DNA from: Pseudomonas sp.
GTDB taxonomy: Bacteria > Pseudomonadota > Gammaproteobacteria > Pseudomonadales > Pseudomonadaceae
NCBI RefSeq assembly: GCF_030147005.1
Contig: NZ_JASLAW010000074.1
Span: forward strand, 1 to 30,472
DNA: 30,472 nucleotides
Direction: 5' to 3'
This document shows positions 8,655 through 17,328 of this stretch, in pieces (position 1 is the stretch's first letter; every line of letters starts with the position of its first letter). The position numbers and the translations under genes are program-made. The notes under the pieces are model-generated. The model did not search any database and had not been told where the DNA came from. It saw nothing but the letters and a program-made list of their open reading frames with translations.

Positions 8655-9488
8655 ATGAAGCAATACCTCGAACTCCTGCACGACGTCGTGACCAATGGCC
8701 TGACCAAGGGCGATCGTACCGGTACCGGCACCAAGGCCGTGTTCGCACGCCAGTATCGGCATAACCTGGCCGACGGCTTCCCGCTGCTGACCACCAAGAA
8801 GCTGCACTTCAAAAGCATCGCCAACGAGCTGATCTGGATGTTGAGCGGCAACACCAACATCAAGTGGCTCAACGAAAACGGCGTGCGCATCTGGGATGAG
8901 TGGGCCACCGAAGACGGCGACCTGGGCCCGGTGTACGGCGAACAGTGGACCGCCTGGCCAACCAAGGACGGCGGCAAGATCAACCAGATCGACTACATGG
9001 TCGAGACGTTGAAGACCAACCCCAACAGCCGCCGCATCCTGTTCCACGGCTGGAACGTCGAATACCTGCCGGACGAAACCAAGAGCCCCCAGGAAAACGC
9101 GCGCAACGGCAAGCAAGCGCTGCCACCGTGCCACCTGCTGTACCAGGCGTTCGTGCACGACGGCCATCTGTCGATGCAGTTATATATCCGCAGCTCCGAT
9201 GTATTCCTCGGCCTGCCCTATAACACTGCCGCCCTGGCGTTGCTCACCCATATGCTGGCGCAGCAGTGCGACCTGATCCCCCACGAGATCATCGTCACCA
9301 CTGGCGACACTCACGCCTACAGCAACCACATGGAGCAAATCCAGACCCAGCTGGCGCGCACGCCGAAAAAGCTGCCGGAACTGGTGATCAAGCGCAAGCC
9401 GGCGTCGATCTACGACTACAGGTTCGAAGATTTCGAAATCGTCGGCTATGACGCGGACCCAAGCATCAAGGCCGAAGTCGCGATCTAA
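8655..9488 (+). CDS. thyA: Thymidylate synthase
   Basis: ThyA methylates dUMP to dTMP using methylenetetrahydrofolate and releases dihydrofolate, which FolA (also in this window) reduces. The nucleophile is Cys159 in PPCHLLYQ; RSSDVFLGLPYNTA and GDTHAYSNH bind dUMP. At 277 residues it is about 13 longer than the E. coli enzyme. The extra residues form an insert at roughly 139-153, just before the catalytic cysteine. The start at 8655 (MKQYLELL) fits the family; the in-frame ATG at 8610 would translate a hairpin (CCAAG...CTTGG) and lacks a ribosome site. lgt lies directly upstream. Confidence 0.96.
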   Translation: MKQYLELLHDVVTNGLTKGDRTGTGTKAVFARQYRHNLADGFPLLTTKKLHFKSIANELIWMLSGNTNIKWLNENGVRIWDEWATEDGDLGPVYGEQWTAWPTKDGGKINQIDYMVETLKTNPNSRRILFHGWNVEYLPDETKSPQENARNGKQALPPCHLLYQAFVHDGHLSMQLYIRSSDVFLGLPYNTAALALLTHMLAQQCDLIPHEIIVTTGDTHAYSNHMEQIQTQLARTPKKLPELVIKRKPASIYDYRFEDFEIVGYDADPSIKAEVAI

Positions 9489-9506
9489 CAAGCTGCCCCG
9501 GTCCAA

Positions 9507-9600
9507 AATGTGGGAGCGGGCTGGCGCGCGAATACGGAGTGTCAGTCGCTGGATTAATTGACTGATGCACCGCATTCGCGAGCCAGCCCGCTCCCGCATT
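9507..9600. repeat. REPIN doublet, class C
   Basis: Two inverted copies of a TGGGAGCGGGCTGGC-type core with CGCGAA tail lie at 9508-9533 and about 9573-9600. They fill the gap between the convergent ends of thyA and cadR. The same class recurs at 25133-25224 and as a singlet near 30354. Confidence 0.85.
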
Positions 9601-9621
9601 CAGTTGGGTTTTATCTTTTGA

Positions 9622-10062
9622 TCAATGACCGTGGCTTCTGCCCACATGTGAAGGCTCCGCCTCGCTGGCCTGCACGCTCCCGCTGACCTCCAGGCGCTGC
9701 AAGATCCCGCACTGCTCCCCGCCACCACAGCGCTGGCGCAGGTCCAGCAATTGTTCCTGCAATGCCAGCAGGCCATCGATCCGCGCCTTCACGTGGTGGA
9801 TATGTTCGTCGATCAATGCATTCACGCTTTCGCATTGATCCTGGGGGCTGTCGCGCAGGCTGAGCAGGCTGCGGATTTCTTCCAGGGTCATGTCGAGGCT
9901 GCGGCAGTTGCGGATAAAGATCAGCCGCTCGGTGTGCGCCTGGGTGTACACGCGGTAGTTGCCCTCCGTGCGCGCGGGAGGTGGCAGCAGGCTTTCCTTC
10001 TCGTAATAACGGATGGTTTCCACCGGGCAATCGGTCAGTCTGGCCAGTTCGCCGATCTTCAT
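9622..10062 (-). CDS. cadR: Cd(II)/Pb(II)-responsive MerR-family regulator
   Basis: CadR binds and unwinds the cadA promoter and activates it when it holds cadmium (also lead or zinc). The 146-residue protein has an N-terminal winged helix (MKIGELARLTDCPVETIRYYE), a dimerisation helix, and metal-site cysteines Cys77, Cys112 and Cys118, nearly the same spacing as in P. putida CadR (77, 112, 119). The tail is His-rich (SHVGRSHGH). ATG at 10062 is preferred over 10122 because family members begin MKIGELA and GGAG precedes it; the longer version would run through the operator. It diverges from cadA. Confidence 0.95.
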   Translation of the reverse strand: MKIGELARLTDCPVETIRYYEKESLLPPPARTEGNYRVYTQAHTERLIFIRNCRSLDMTLEEIRSLLSLRDSPQDQCESVNALIDEHIHHVKARIDGLLALQEQLLDLRQRCGGGEQCGILQRLEVSGSVQASEAEPSHVGRSHGH

Positions 10063-10085
10063 TGCAGCAATCTCCAAATGGGTGC

Positions 10086-10116
10086 TTGACCCTATAGTGG
10101 CTACAGGGTCTTTACT
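10086..10116 (+). promoter_or_regulatory. CadR-controlled cadA promoter and operator
   Basis: The -35 box TTGACC (10086-10091) and -10 box TTTACT (10111-10116) are separated by 19 bases, the over-long spacing of MerR-type promoters. Between them lies a 21-bp dyad with arms ACCCT (10089-10093) and AGGGT (10105-10109). This layout is diagnostic for MerR-family activation by DNA distortion. It drives cadA rightward; cadR probably starts from the same region on the other strand. Confidence 0.92.
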
Positions 10117-10147
10117 TGGCAACAGGCACCTTTACGGACGCAACACG

Positions 10148-12388
10148 ATGAGCGATTCCATCCACACCCCGCATAAGCACGACCACGATCACGGCGAGCA
10201 AACGCTCAAGCCGGTGCATGACCACGGCGGCGCCTGCTGCTCGGGCACCCCGGCGCCTGCACGGGTGCAGCTGAGCGAGGCCCCCACCGCTGGCTCGCGC
10301 CTGAGCACTTTTCGCATCGAAGCGATGGACTGCCCCACCGAACAGACGCTGATCCAGAACAAACTGGGCAAGCTCGCCGGTGTGCAGCAGTTGGAATTCA
10401 ACCTGATCAACCGCATCCTCGGCGTCACCCACGATTTGCCGAGCACTGCGCCGATCATCGACGCGATTAAAGCCATCGGCATGCAGGCCGACCCGATCGA
10501 AGAAGGCACCCCCGCCGCCGCGCCGCCCGCCAGGAAGCATTGGTGGCCGCTGGCCGTGTCGGGCGTGGGGGCAGTGGGCGCCGAAGTCCTGCATTTCAGC
10601 GGCGTGGCACCGACCTGGGTGATCGCCCTGGTGGCGCTGGTATCGATCCTCAGCGGCGGCCTCACCACCTACAAAAAGGGCTGGATTGCCCTGAAAAACC
10701 TCAACCTGAACATCAACGCGCTGATGAGCATCGCCGTGACCGGCGCCGTGTTGATCGGCCAATGGCCCGAAGCGGCAATGGTGATGTTCCTGTTTACCGT
10801 GGCCGAGTTGATCGAAGCCAAGTCCCTGGACCGTGCGCGCAACGCCATCAGTGGCTTGATGCAAATGACCCCGGAACAGGCCACCGTTCGGCAATCCGAT
10901 GGTTCCTGGGTGGAGAAAGCGGTCAAAAGTATCGATCTCGGCGCCATTGTGCGGGTCAAGCCCGGCGAGCGCATCGGACTGGACGGTGAGGTCACCGCTG
11001 GCCAATCCACCATCGACCAGGCGCCTATCACCGGTGAAAGCCTGCCCATCGAAAAAACCGTGGGCGATAAAGTTTTCGCCGGTACGATCAACCAGGCCGG
11101 CTCCCTGGAATACAAAGTGACCGCGGCGGCCAACAATTCCACGCTGGCGCGGATCATCCATGCAGTCGAGCAGGCCCAGGGCGCCCGTGCCCCGACCCAG
11201 CGCTTTGTCGACAGCTTTTCGAAAATCTACACCCCGGCGGTGTTCCTGTTTGCCCTGGGCGTGGCGGTCATACCGCCGCTGTTCATGGCGGGCGTCTGGT
11301 TCGACTGGATCTACCGCGCCCTGGTATTGCTGGTGGTCGCGTGCCCGTGCGCCCTGGTGATCTCCACCCCGGTGACGATTGTCAGCGGCCTTGCGGCGGC
11401 GGCGCGCAAAGGCATCCTTATCAAGGGCGGCGTTTATCTGGAGGGCGGTTACAAGCTCGACTACCTGGCCCTGGACAAGACCGGCACCATCACCCACGGC
11501 AAGCCGGTGCAAACCGACTATGTACCGCTGTTCGACACCGTGCAGGACAGCGCACCGGCCCTGGCTGCGAGTTTGGCGGGGCGTTCCGACCACCCGGTGT
11601 CCCTGGCAATCGCCAACGCGGCTGTGGATAAAAACCTGCCGTCCCACGTTGTGGATAACTTCGCGGCGTTGCCCGGTCGTGGCGTGCGCGGTGACATAAA
11701 CGGCGAAACCTACCATCTGGGCAACCACCGTCTGGTGGAAGACCTTGGGTTGTGCTCGCCGGCACTGGAAGAGAAACTGTTCGCCCTGGAGAAACAAGGC
11801 AAGTCCGTGGTGTTGCTGCTCGACAAGTCCGGTCCGCTGGCACTGTTCGCGGTGGCCGACACGGTCAAGGACAGCAGCCGCGAAGCCATCCGGCAATTGC
11901 ACGACCTGGGCGTCAAGACCTTGATGCTCACCGGTGATAACGCCCATACCGCCCAGGCGATTGCCACTCAGGTGGGTATCGACCAGGCCCAGGGCGACTT
12001 GTTGCCCACCGATAAACTGCAAGCCATTGAAGCGCTCTACGGCCAAGGCTATCGCGTTGGGATGGTCGGCGACGGCATCAACGACGCCCCGGCCCTGGCC
12101 CGAGCCGAGATCGGCTTTGCGATGGCCGCGGCGGGTACCGATACCGCCATCGAAACCGCCGATGTGGCATTGATGGACGATGACCTGCGCAAGATCCCGG
12201 CATTCATTCGGCTCTCCAGGCAAACGTCGCGTATCCTCAAGCAGAACATTGCCCTGGCGCTGGTGATCAAGGCCATCTTCCTGGCGGTCACGTTCCTGGG
12301 CCTGGCGACCATGTGGATGGCGGTGTTTGCCGACATGGGCGTCAGCCTGCTGGTGGTGTTCAATGGCCTGCGGCTGTTGCGCAAATAA
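10148..12388 (+). CDS. cadA: Cd(II)/Zn(II)/Pb(II)-exporting P1B-type ATPase
   Basis: CadA pumps soft divalent cations out of the cytoplasm. The 746-residue protein starts with a His/Cys-rich tail (HKHDHDH, HDHGGACC), then one ferredoxin-like metal domain with EAMDCPTEQ (Cys62) in which the usual second cysteine is replaced, as in many proteobacterial Cd/Zn pumps. Further on are TGES in the actuator domain, the membrane CPC motif (Cys399-Pro-Cys401), phosphorylation site DKTGT at Asp443, and GDGIND near 641. The CPC motif places it in the P1B-1/P1B-2 branches, and the His tail and CadR partner indicate P1B-2. ATG 10148 is chosen because the open frame further upstream crosses the operator. The LysR gene begins 17 bases after the stop. 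Confidence 0.95.
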   Translation: MSDSIHTPHKHDHDHGEQTLKPVHDHGGACCSGTPAPARVQLSEAPTAGSRLSTFRIEAMDCPTEQTLIQNKLGKLAGVQQLEFNLINRILGVTHDLPSTAPIIDAIKAIGMQADPIEEGTPAAAPPARKHWWPLAVSGVGAVGAEVLHFSGVAPTWVIALVALVSILSGGLTTYKKGWIALKNLNLNINALMSIAVTGAVLIGQWPEAAMVMFLFTVAELIEAKSLDRARNAISGLMQMTPEQATVRQSDGSWVEKAVKSIDLGAIVRVKPGERIGLDGEVTAGQSTIDQAPITGESLPIEKTVGDKVFAGTINQAGSLEYKVTAAANNSTLARIIHAVEQAQGARAPTQRFVDSFSKIYTPAVFLFALGVAVIPPLFMAGVWFDWIYRALVLLVVACPCALVISTPVTIVSGLAAAARKGILIKGGVYLEGGYKLDYLALDKTGTITHGKPVQTDYVPLFDTVQDSAPALAASLAGRSDHPVSLAIANAAVDKNLPSHVVDNFAALPGRGVRGDINGETYHLGNHRLVEDLGLCSPALEEKLFALEKQGKSVVLLLDKSGPLALFAVADTVKDSSREAIRQLHDLGVKTLMLTGDNAHTAQAIATQVGIDQAQGDLLPTDKLQAIEALYGQGYRVGMVGDGINDAPALARAEIGFAMAAAGTDTAIETADVALMDDDLRKIPAFIRLSRQTSRILKQNIALALVIKAIFLAVTFLGLATMWMAVFADMGVSLLVVFNGLRLLRK

Positions 12389-12404
12389 ACAATGAGGGCG
12401 TGGT

Positions 12405-13268
12405 GTGCTGAGTGCTGAGCTTAAGGCGTTTTTCATGGTCGCCCGCCTGGGCAGCATTACCCAGGCGGCGAAAAAACTCGGCCTGAGCCAGCCTACGGTC
12501 ACTACCCAGATCCGCAACCTGGAAAGCCAGTACGGCGTTGAACTGTTCTACCGTGGCGGCCGCCGCCTCACGGTCAGCGACGAAGGCGCGCGGCTGCTGC
12601 CGATGGTCAAGGCGCTGTTGCAGCAGGAAGCGGATATCGAGTTCTTCCTGCGCAACAGCGGCCAGGTCCAAGGCGCCTTGCGCATTGCCGCCACCGCGCC
12701 GTACTACATCCTTGATCTGGTCAAAGCCTTTCGCGAACGCCTGCCGCACGTGGAAGTGTCGGTGGAAATCGGCAATTCCCAGCAGGTGCTCGAAGCGCTG
12801 GACGACTACCGCGTCGACGTCGCCGCCTCGTCGCAATTGCTGGAAGACTCCCGCCTGGTCCGCCGCGTGCTGGGTACTGATCCTCTGGTGCTGGCGGTGC
12901 ATCGCAACCATCCGCTGGCCAAGCTTGATCATGTGCCGTTGACTGCGCTGGCCGGGCATACGTTGTTAATGCGTGAGGCGGGGTCCACCACCCGCAGGCT
13001 GACGGAAGACATGCTGCTGGGCGCCGGCGTCAGCTATGGGCCGCTGCTGGAAATCGGCAGTCGTGAATCGATCCGCGAGGCGGTGCTGCGCAACATCGGC
13101 ATCAGCATCATTGCGCGGCAGGAGGTGCCCCACGATCCGCAGTTGCGCGTGCTCACCATCGAGAATGCGCCGCAGATTCCCGAGTACCTGTATTGCCTCA
13201 AGGAGCGCAAAGGTGCGCGACTGCCAGCGGCGTTTTTAGGCCTGGCACAGGAAATGTCGCCACTGTAA
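12405..13268 (+). CDS. LysR-family regulator of the adjacent aminoethylphosphonate genes
   Basis: This 287-residue regulator has an N-terminal winged helix-turn-helix (AFFMVARLGSITQAAKKLGL followed by SQPTVTTQIRNLE) and a C-terminal effector-binding domain. It probably belongs to the LysR subgroup found with AEP genes (TIGR03339), an assignment resting on context and overall appearance. The start is GTG at 12405, with GAGGG at 12394-12398. It sits 16 bases after cadA and upstream, in the same direction, of the AEP importer genes, so it may be read from the cadmium promoter as well as its own. The last codons and stop lie at the edge of a REPIN: CTG-TAA-GAG-CGA resembles the REP start CTGTAGGAGCGA. 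Confidence 0.88.
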   Translation: MLSAELKAFFMVARLGSITQAAKKLGLSQPTVTTQIRNLESQYGVELFYRGGRRLTVSDEGARLLPMVKALLQQEADIEFFLRNSGQVQGALRIAATAPYYILDLVKAFRERLPHVEVSVEIGNSQQVLEALDDYRVDVAASSQLLEDSRLVRRVLGTDPLVLAVHRNHPLAKLDHVPLTALAGHTLLMREAGSTTRRLTEDMLLGAGVSYGPLLEIGSRESIREAVLRNIGISIIARQEVPHDPQLRVLTIENAPQIPEYLYCLKERKGARLPAAFLGLAQEMSPL

Positions 13269-13364
13269 GAGCGAGCTGGCTCGCGAAAAACCTCAACGAT
13301 GACGCAGTGCTATCAGGCAGCCCTCGTTGTCCTCAAGTACTTCGCGAGCCGGCTCGCTCCTACA
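13269..13364. repeat. REPIN doublet, class B, after the LysR gene
   Basis: Inverted cores (GAGCGAGCTGGCTCGCGAA at 13269-13287 and TTCGCGAGCCGGCTCGCTCC at 13341-13360) flank a roughly 50-base spacer. The element separates the regulator from the importer operon and leaves only 100 bases for the operon promoter. Confidence 0.88.
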
Positions 13365-13464
13365 AAAAATACCAATACCTCTATCACTCCCTTTTGCCCT
13401 TCTGCCACATCAGCGACGCATTGCCCCCCTAGCATGGCCTTCATCAGTTCGATGAGGTGCCACC
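13365..13464 (+). promoter_or_regulatory. Presumed promoter region of the AEP operon
   Basis: This 100-base segment is all that lies between the REPIN and the first importer gene, so the operon promoter and any LysR-type site should be here unless transcription runs through from upstream. No clear -35/-10 pair or Pho box was recognised by eye. GAGGTG at about 13454-13459 is the ribosome site for the ATPase gene. Confidence 0.4.
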
Positions 13465-14529
13465 ATGAACGCAGCCCTGCCCCATCCCGGCGCACCGATG
13501 AAGGTGCGCGGTATCCAGAAACGCTTCGGCGCTTTCACCGCGCTGGACAACGTGTCCCTGGACGTCGCCGCCGGCGAGCTGGTGTGCCTGCTGGGCCCGT
13601 CCGGCTGCGGCAAGACCACGTTGCTGCGCTGCATCGCCGGCCTCGAGCGCCAGGACAGCGGTGAATTTTACCTGGGTGACCGCGACGTTTCCCGGCTGCC
13701 GCCCCAGGCGCGGGACTACGGTATTTTGTTCCAGTCCTACGCGCTGTTTCCCAACCTTACCGTTGAAGCGAACATCGGCTACGGCCTCACCGGCAGCGGC
13801 CGCGATGAGCTGCGCAAGCGTGTCGGGCAGATGCTCGAACTGGTCGGCCTGCTTGGCAGCGAAAAGAAATACCCCGGCCAGCTGTCCGGTGGCCAGCAAC
13901 AACGTGTTGCCCTGGCTCGTGCCCTGGCGCCGGCGCCGTCGTTATTGCTGTTGGATGAACCCATGTCGGCCCTCGACGCCCGGGTTCGCGAGCACCTGTG
14001 TACCGAGTTGCGCGAACTCCAACGGCGCCTGGGCATCACCACGTTGATGGTCACCCACAACCAGGACGAGGCGATGTTGATGGCCGACCGCATCGCGGTA
14101 ATGAACCACGGCAAGGTCGAGCAGTACGCCACGCCGCAGGAAATTTATGACCGCCCGGCCACGCCGTTCGTGGCGGAGTTTGTCGGCCAGGGCAATTGGT
14201 TGCCGTTCAGCCGCAACAGCGCCAGCCACGCCCAGGTCGGTGGGATGAATATGCGCCTGGCCGACGACGCCGGCATGGCCAAATCCGGTCGCCTGTTCTG
14301 CCGTCCGGAAGCGATCAGCGTGAACCCGCCCGTGCATGAAGAAAACCTGTTCCCGGCCGAGGTCCGCGAGATCACCTTCCTCGGTAATCGCTGTCGCATG
14401 AGCTTCGAACTGGCGCAGCTGCCAGGCCATCCGTTATTGGCCGAAGTTGCGCCGCAAGCGATGCCGCGCCTGGGCGCCCAGGATATTTGGGTAGCCTTGC
14501 CGCCGCGCAGCCTGCAGGTGTTTGCCTGA
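13465..14529 (+). CDS. phnT: 2-aminoethylphosphonate ABC importer, ATP-binding protein
   Basis: This is the 354-residue ATPase subunit of an importer. Walker A is GPSGCGKTT at 44-52, the Q-loop falls near 89 (FQSYALFPNL), the signature is LSGGQQQ from 140, and Walker B with catalytic Glu165 is LLLLDEPMSALDAR. The C-terminal third is a TOBE-like domain, as in the iron/polyamine/putrescine class. Assignment to AEP rather than Fe(III) or polyamine rests on the downstream phosphonate enzymes; it fits the PhnT2 family (also called AepV in P. putida work). The permease start lies one base after its stop. Confidence 0.85.
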   Translation: MNAALPHPGAPMKVRGIQKRFGAFTALDNVSLDVAAGELVCLLGPSGCGKTTLLRCIAGLERQDSGEFYLGDRDVSRLPPQARDYGILFQSYALFPNLTVEANIGYGLTGSGRDELRKRVGQMLELVGLLGSEKKYPGQLSGGQQQRVALARALAPAPSLLLLDEPMSALDARVREHLCTELRELQRRLGITTLMVTHNQDEAMLMADRIAVMNHGKVEQYATPQEIYDRPATPFVAEFVGQGNWLPFSRNSASHAQVGGMNMRLADDAGMAKSGRLFCRPEAISVNPPVHEENLFPAEVREITFLGNRCRMSFELAQLPGHPLLAEVAPQAMPRLGAQDIWVALPPRSLQVFA

Positions 14530-14530
14530 A

Positions 14531-16249
14531 ATGGCCGCTGTCATGACAGTGCCGCTGCCGCTGCCGCATCAGGCGGCCCGCGCCGAGTGGGGCGACCGCC
14601 TTTTCGTGGTCGGCGGCAAATGGCTTTGGCTGGGCCTGTTGGTGGTGGCGGTGTTGCTGCCGCTGCTGGCGATCTTCTGGCGCGGCTTCAGCAGCGAAGC
14701 CGGGCAGGGCGGTGGCCTGGTGGCCGCACGGGAATTGCTGCGCAGTGCCAACTTCCACTGGTTGCTGGGCAATAGCCTGAAAGTCTCCCTGAGCGTAGCG
14801 GCCATCGTCGTACCGCTTGCTTATCTGTTTGCCTACGCGCTGCAGCGCACCTTGATTCCCGGCAAGGTGATCTGGCGCGGCGTGTCGCTGCTGCCATTGA
14901 TGGCACCCTCGATGCTGCCGGGCATCGCGCTGGTGTATCTGTTCGGCAACCAGGGGCTGTTGCGCGGTTGGCTCTCGGACAATATCTACGGCTTCTGGGG
15001 CATTGTGCTGGGCGAAGTGATTTACACCTTCCCCCACGCCCTGATGATTCTGCTGTCCGCCTTGTCGCTGGCGGATGCACGCTTGTTCGACGCGGCCTCA
15101 AGCATGGGCGCGAGCCCCGCCCGAGCGTTTCGCAGCATCACCTGGCCGGCCACGCGCCAGGCCGTGTTCGCGGCATTCTGTCTGGTGTTCACCCTGACCA
15201 TCACCGACTTCGGCGTGCCGGTGGTGGTGGGTGGCGACTATCAAGTGCTGGCGCTGGAAGCCTACAAGGCGGTGGTCGGCCAGCAGCAGTTCGGCCGTGG
15301 CGCGTTGATCGGCATGGTGCTGCTGTTGCCGGCGCTGTTCAGCTTTGGCGTGGATGCCTGGCTGCGGCGCCGTCACGGGGATGCCATGAGCGGCCGTGCC
15401 CAGGTATTTCAACCGCTGCCGTCGCGGTCCAGGGATAGCTGCTACCTGGCTATCGTGCTGCTGATCTGCGCGGCGCTGTTGCTGGTGTTCGGCATGGCGG
15501 TGTACTCCTCGCTGGTCAAATTCTGGCCCTACAACTTGTCGCTGTCATTGAACCACTACCAGTTCGAAGACACCGCCGGCGGCGGCTGGCTGGCCTATCG
15601 CAACAGCCTGACCATGGCGCTGTGCACGGCATTGATCGGCAGTGTGCTGATTTTTACCGGCGCCTATCTGATGGAAAAAACCAAGGGCCAAAAAGGGCTG
15701 AACCTGGCCTTGCGCCTGCTCAGCTTTGTGCCGATGGCCGTACCAGGCCTGGTGTTGGGCCTGGGCTACGTGTTCTTTTTCAACCTCAGCGGCAACCCGC
15801 TGCACGTGTTTTACGGCAGCATGGCGCTGCTGGTGGTGTGCACCATTGCTCACTATTTGACCACCGCGCAAATGACCGCCACCACCGCTCTGCGTCAGCT
15901 GGACGTCGAATTCGAAGCCGCCGCGTTGTCCCTCAAGGCGCCGCTCTACCGCCATTACCTGAAGGTGACGGTGCCGATCTGCCTGCCCGCGCTGCTGGAC
16001 ATTCTGCGCTACCTGTTCGTGTCGGCAATGACCACCGTGTCCGCTGCGATCTTCCTCTACAGCCCCGACACCATCCTCGCCGCCGTCGCCGTGTTGAACA
16101 TGGACGACGCCGGCAATGTGGGCGGTGCGGCGGCCATGTCGACCCTGATTCTGTTCACTTCGGGCGGCGTCTCGCTGCTGCTGGCGTGGGCCTCGCGTGG
16201 CGCCTTGCGCCGCTCCCAAGCCTGGCGCCAGACCGCGCCCGGGCGATGA
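14531..16249 (+). CDS. phnU: 2-aminoethylphosphonate ABC importer, fused permease
   Basis: This 572-residue inner-membrane protein is two permease halves fused in one chain, with about twelve helices. Each half carries an EAA-type loop that contacts the ATPase: AASSMGASPARAFRSITWPA near 188-207 and AALSLKAPLYRHYLKVTVPI near 462-481. The two-in-one layout is that of FbpB/ThiP permeases and of the PhnU2 (AepW) family. ATG 14531 is chosen, one base after the ATPase stop; a TTG at 14522 or ATG at 14543 are alternatives, and none has a strong ribosome site, so translation is probably coupled. Confidence 0.85.
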   Translation: MAAVMTVPLPLPHQAARAEWGDRLFVVGGKWLWLGLLVVAVLLPLLAIFWRGFSSEAGQGGGLVAARELLRSANFHWLLGNSLKVSLSVAAIVVPLAYLFAYALQRTLIPGKVIWRGVSLLPLMAPSMLPGIALVYLFGNQGLLRGWLSDNIYGFWGIVLGEVIYTFPHALMILLSALSLADARLFDAASSMGASPARAFRSITWPATRQAVFAAFCLVFTLTITDFGVPVVVGGDYQVLALEAYKAVVGQQQFGRGALIGMVLLLPALFSFGVDAWLRRRHGDAMSGRAQVFQPLPSRSRDSCYLAIVLLICAALLLVFGMAVYSSLVKFWPYNLSLSLNHYQFEDTAGGGWLAYRNSLTMALCTALIGSVLIFTGAYLMEKTKGQKGLNLALRLLSFVPMAVPGLVLGLGYVFFFNLSGNPLHVFYGSMALLVVCTIAHYLTTAQMTATTALRQLDVEFEAAALSLKAPLYRHYLKVTVPICLPALLDILRYLFVSAMTTVSAAIFLYSPDTILAAVAVLNMDDAGNVGGAAAMSTLILFTSGGVSLLLAWASRGALRRSQAWRQTAPGR

Positions 16250-16269
16250 TTCTTCAACGGAGGTATTCG

Positions 16270-17292
16270 ATGTTCAAGCCCCTGGCGCTGGTCGCTGCCG
16301 TACTCACTGCATTCAGCCTGAATGCCTTCGCCAACACCGAGCTGACCGTGTACACGGCCCTCGAAGCCGAACAGTTGAAGACCTATAAAAAGGCCTTCGA
16401 GCAAGCCAACCCCGATGTCGAGATCAAGTGGGTGCGCGACTCCACCGGCATCATCACCGCCAAGCTGCTGGCCGAAAAAGACCGCCCGCAGGCCGACGTG
16501 GTGTGGGGGCTGGCCGCTTCGAGCCTGGCGATCCTCGATCAGCAAGGCATGCTCGATCACTACGCCCCGAAAGACTTGGACAAGATCGGCGAGCACTACC
16601 GCGACGCCGCCAACCCACCGGCCTGGGTCGGCATGGACGTGTGGGCGGCAACCATCTGCTTCAACACCGTCGAAGCCGAAAAACAGGGCCTGAGCAAACC
16701 GGTGAGCTGGCAGGACCTGACCAAGCCTGAGTACAAAGGCAAGATCGTGATGCCCAACCCGGCGTCCTCCGGCACCGGCTTTCTGGACGTGAGCGCCTGG
16801 TTGCAAACCTTCGGCGAGAAGCAGGGCTGGCAGTACATGGACGACCTGCACCAGAACATCGGCCAGTACGTTCACTCCGGTTCCAAGCCGTGCAAGCTGG
16901 CGGCGTCCGGGGAGTTTCCGATTGGTATTTCGTTTGAATACCCGGCCGTGCAGTTGAAGCGCCAGGGGGCGCCGCTGGACATCATCCTGCCCAAGGAGGG
17001 CCTGGGCTGGGAAATCGAAGCGACGGCGGTGATCAAGGGCACGCCTCGCGCCGATGCGGCAAAAAAACTTGCGGACTTCTCCGCAAGCCCCGCAGCGATG
17101 GAGCTGTACAAGGAAAACTTCGCGGTTCTGGCCCAGCCAGGGGTCGCCAAGCCGCAGACCGAATTGCCGGCCGATTATGAGCAGCGGTTGATCAAGAACG
17201 ACTTTGCCTGGGCGTCGAAGAACCGCGACGGCATCCTGACTGAGTGGCGCAAGCGCTATGACGGCAAGTCGGAGAAGGTGGCGGGTCAGTAA
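16270..17292 (+). CDS. phnS: 2-aminoethylphosphonate periplasmic binding protein
   Basis: The 340-residue precursor has a signal peptide (positive MFKP, hydrophobic core, cleavage expected after AFA at residue 21). The mature protein, ELTVYTALEAEQLKTYKKAF..., is of the extracellular solute-binding family 1/6 type related to FbpA, and fits PhnS2/AepX proteins that bind AEP with high affinity. No iron-binding double-tyrosine motif is obvious, which argues against ferric iron. GGAGG lies 6 bases before the ATG. Third gene of the importer operon. Confidence 0.85.
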   Translation: MFKPLALVAAVLTAFSLNAFANTELTVYTALEAEQLKTYKKAFEQANPDVEIKWVRDSTGIITAKLLAEKDRPQADVVWGLAASSLAILDQQGMLDHYAPKDLDKIGEHYRDAANPPAWVGMDVWAATICFNTVEAEKQGLSKPVSWQDLTKPEYKGKIVMPNPASSGTGFLDVSAWLQTFGEKQGWQYMDDLHQNIGQYVHSGSKPCKLAASGEFPIGISFEYPAVQLKRQGAPLDIILPKEGLGWEIEATAVIKGTPRADAAKKLADFSASPAAMELYKENFAVLAQPGVAKPQTELPADYEQRLIKNDFAWASKNRDGILTEWRKRYDGKSEKVAGQ

Positions 17293-17328
17293 TTTCCGAT
17301 GGCGGTCTTGAAAACAGGACATCACTAA

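Noticed and set aside
7767..9167. A 466-codon frame antisense to lgt and thyA
   Set aside because: It spans two well-supported genes and their intergenic gap on the other strand and shows no protein family features.
10112..12517. An 801-codon open frame antisense to cadA
   Set aside because: It exactly mirrors cadA, whose motifs are complete; long antisense frames are expected in GC-rich DNA with G/C third positions. Its translation is His/Gln/Arg-rich low-complexity sequence with no family motif.
15622..17292. A 556-codon frame fusing part of the permease region to the binding protein
   Set aside because: The true start is ATG 16270, with GGAGG and a signal peptide; the upstream part is Arg/Pro-rich out-of-frame permease sequence.
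13465..17292. Importer as a ferric iron (FbpABC) system
   Set aside because: The architecture is similar, but the binding protein lacks an evident double-tyrosine iron motif and the operon continues into two phosphonate enzymes.
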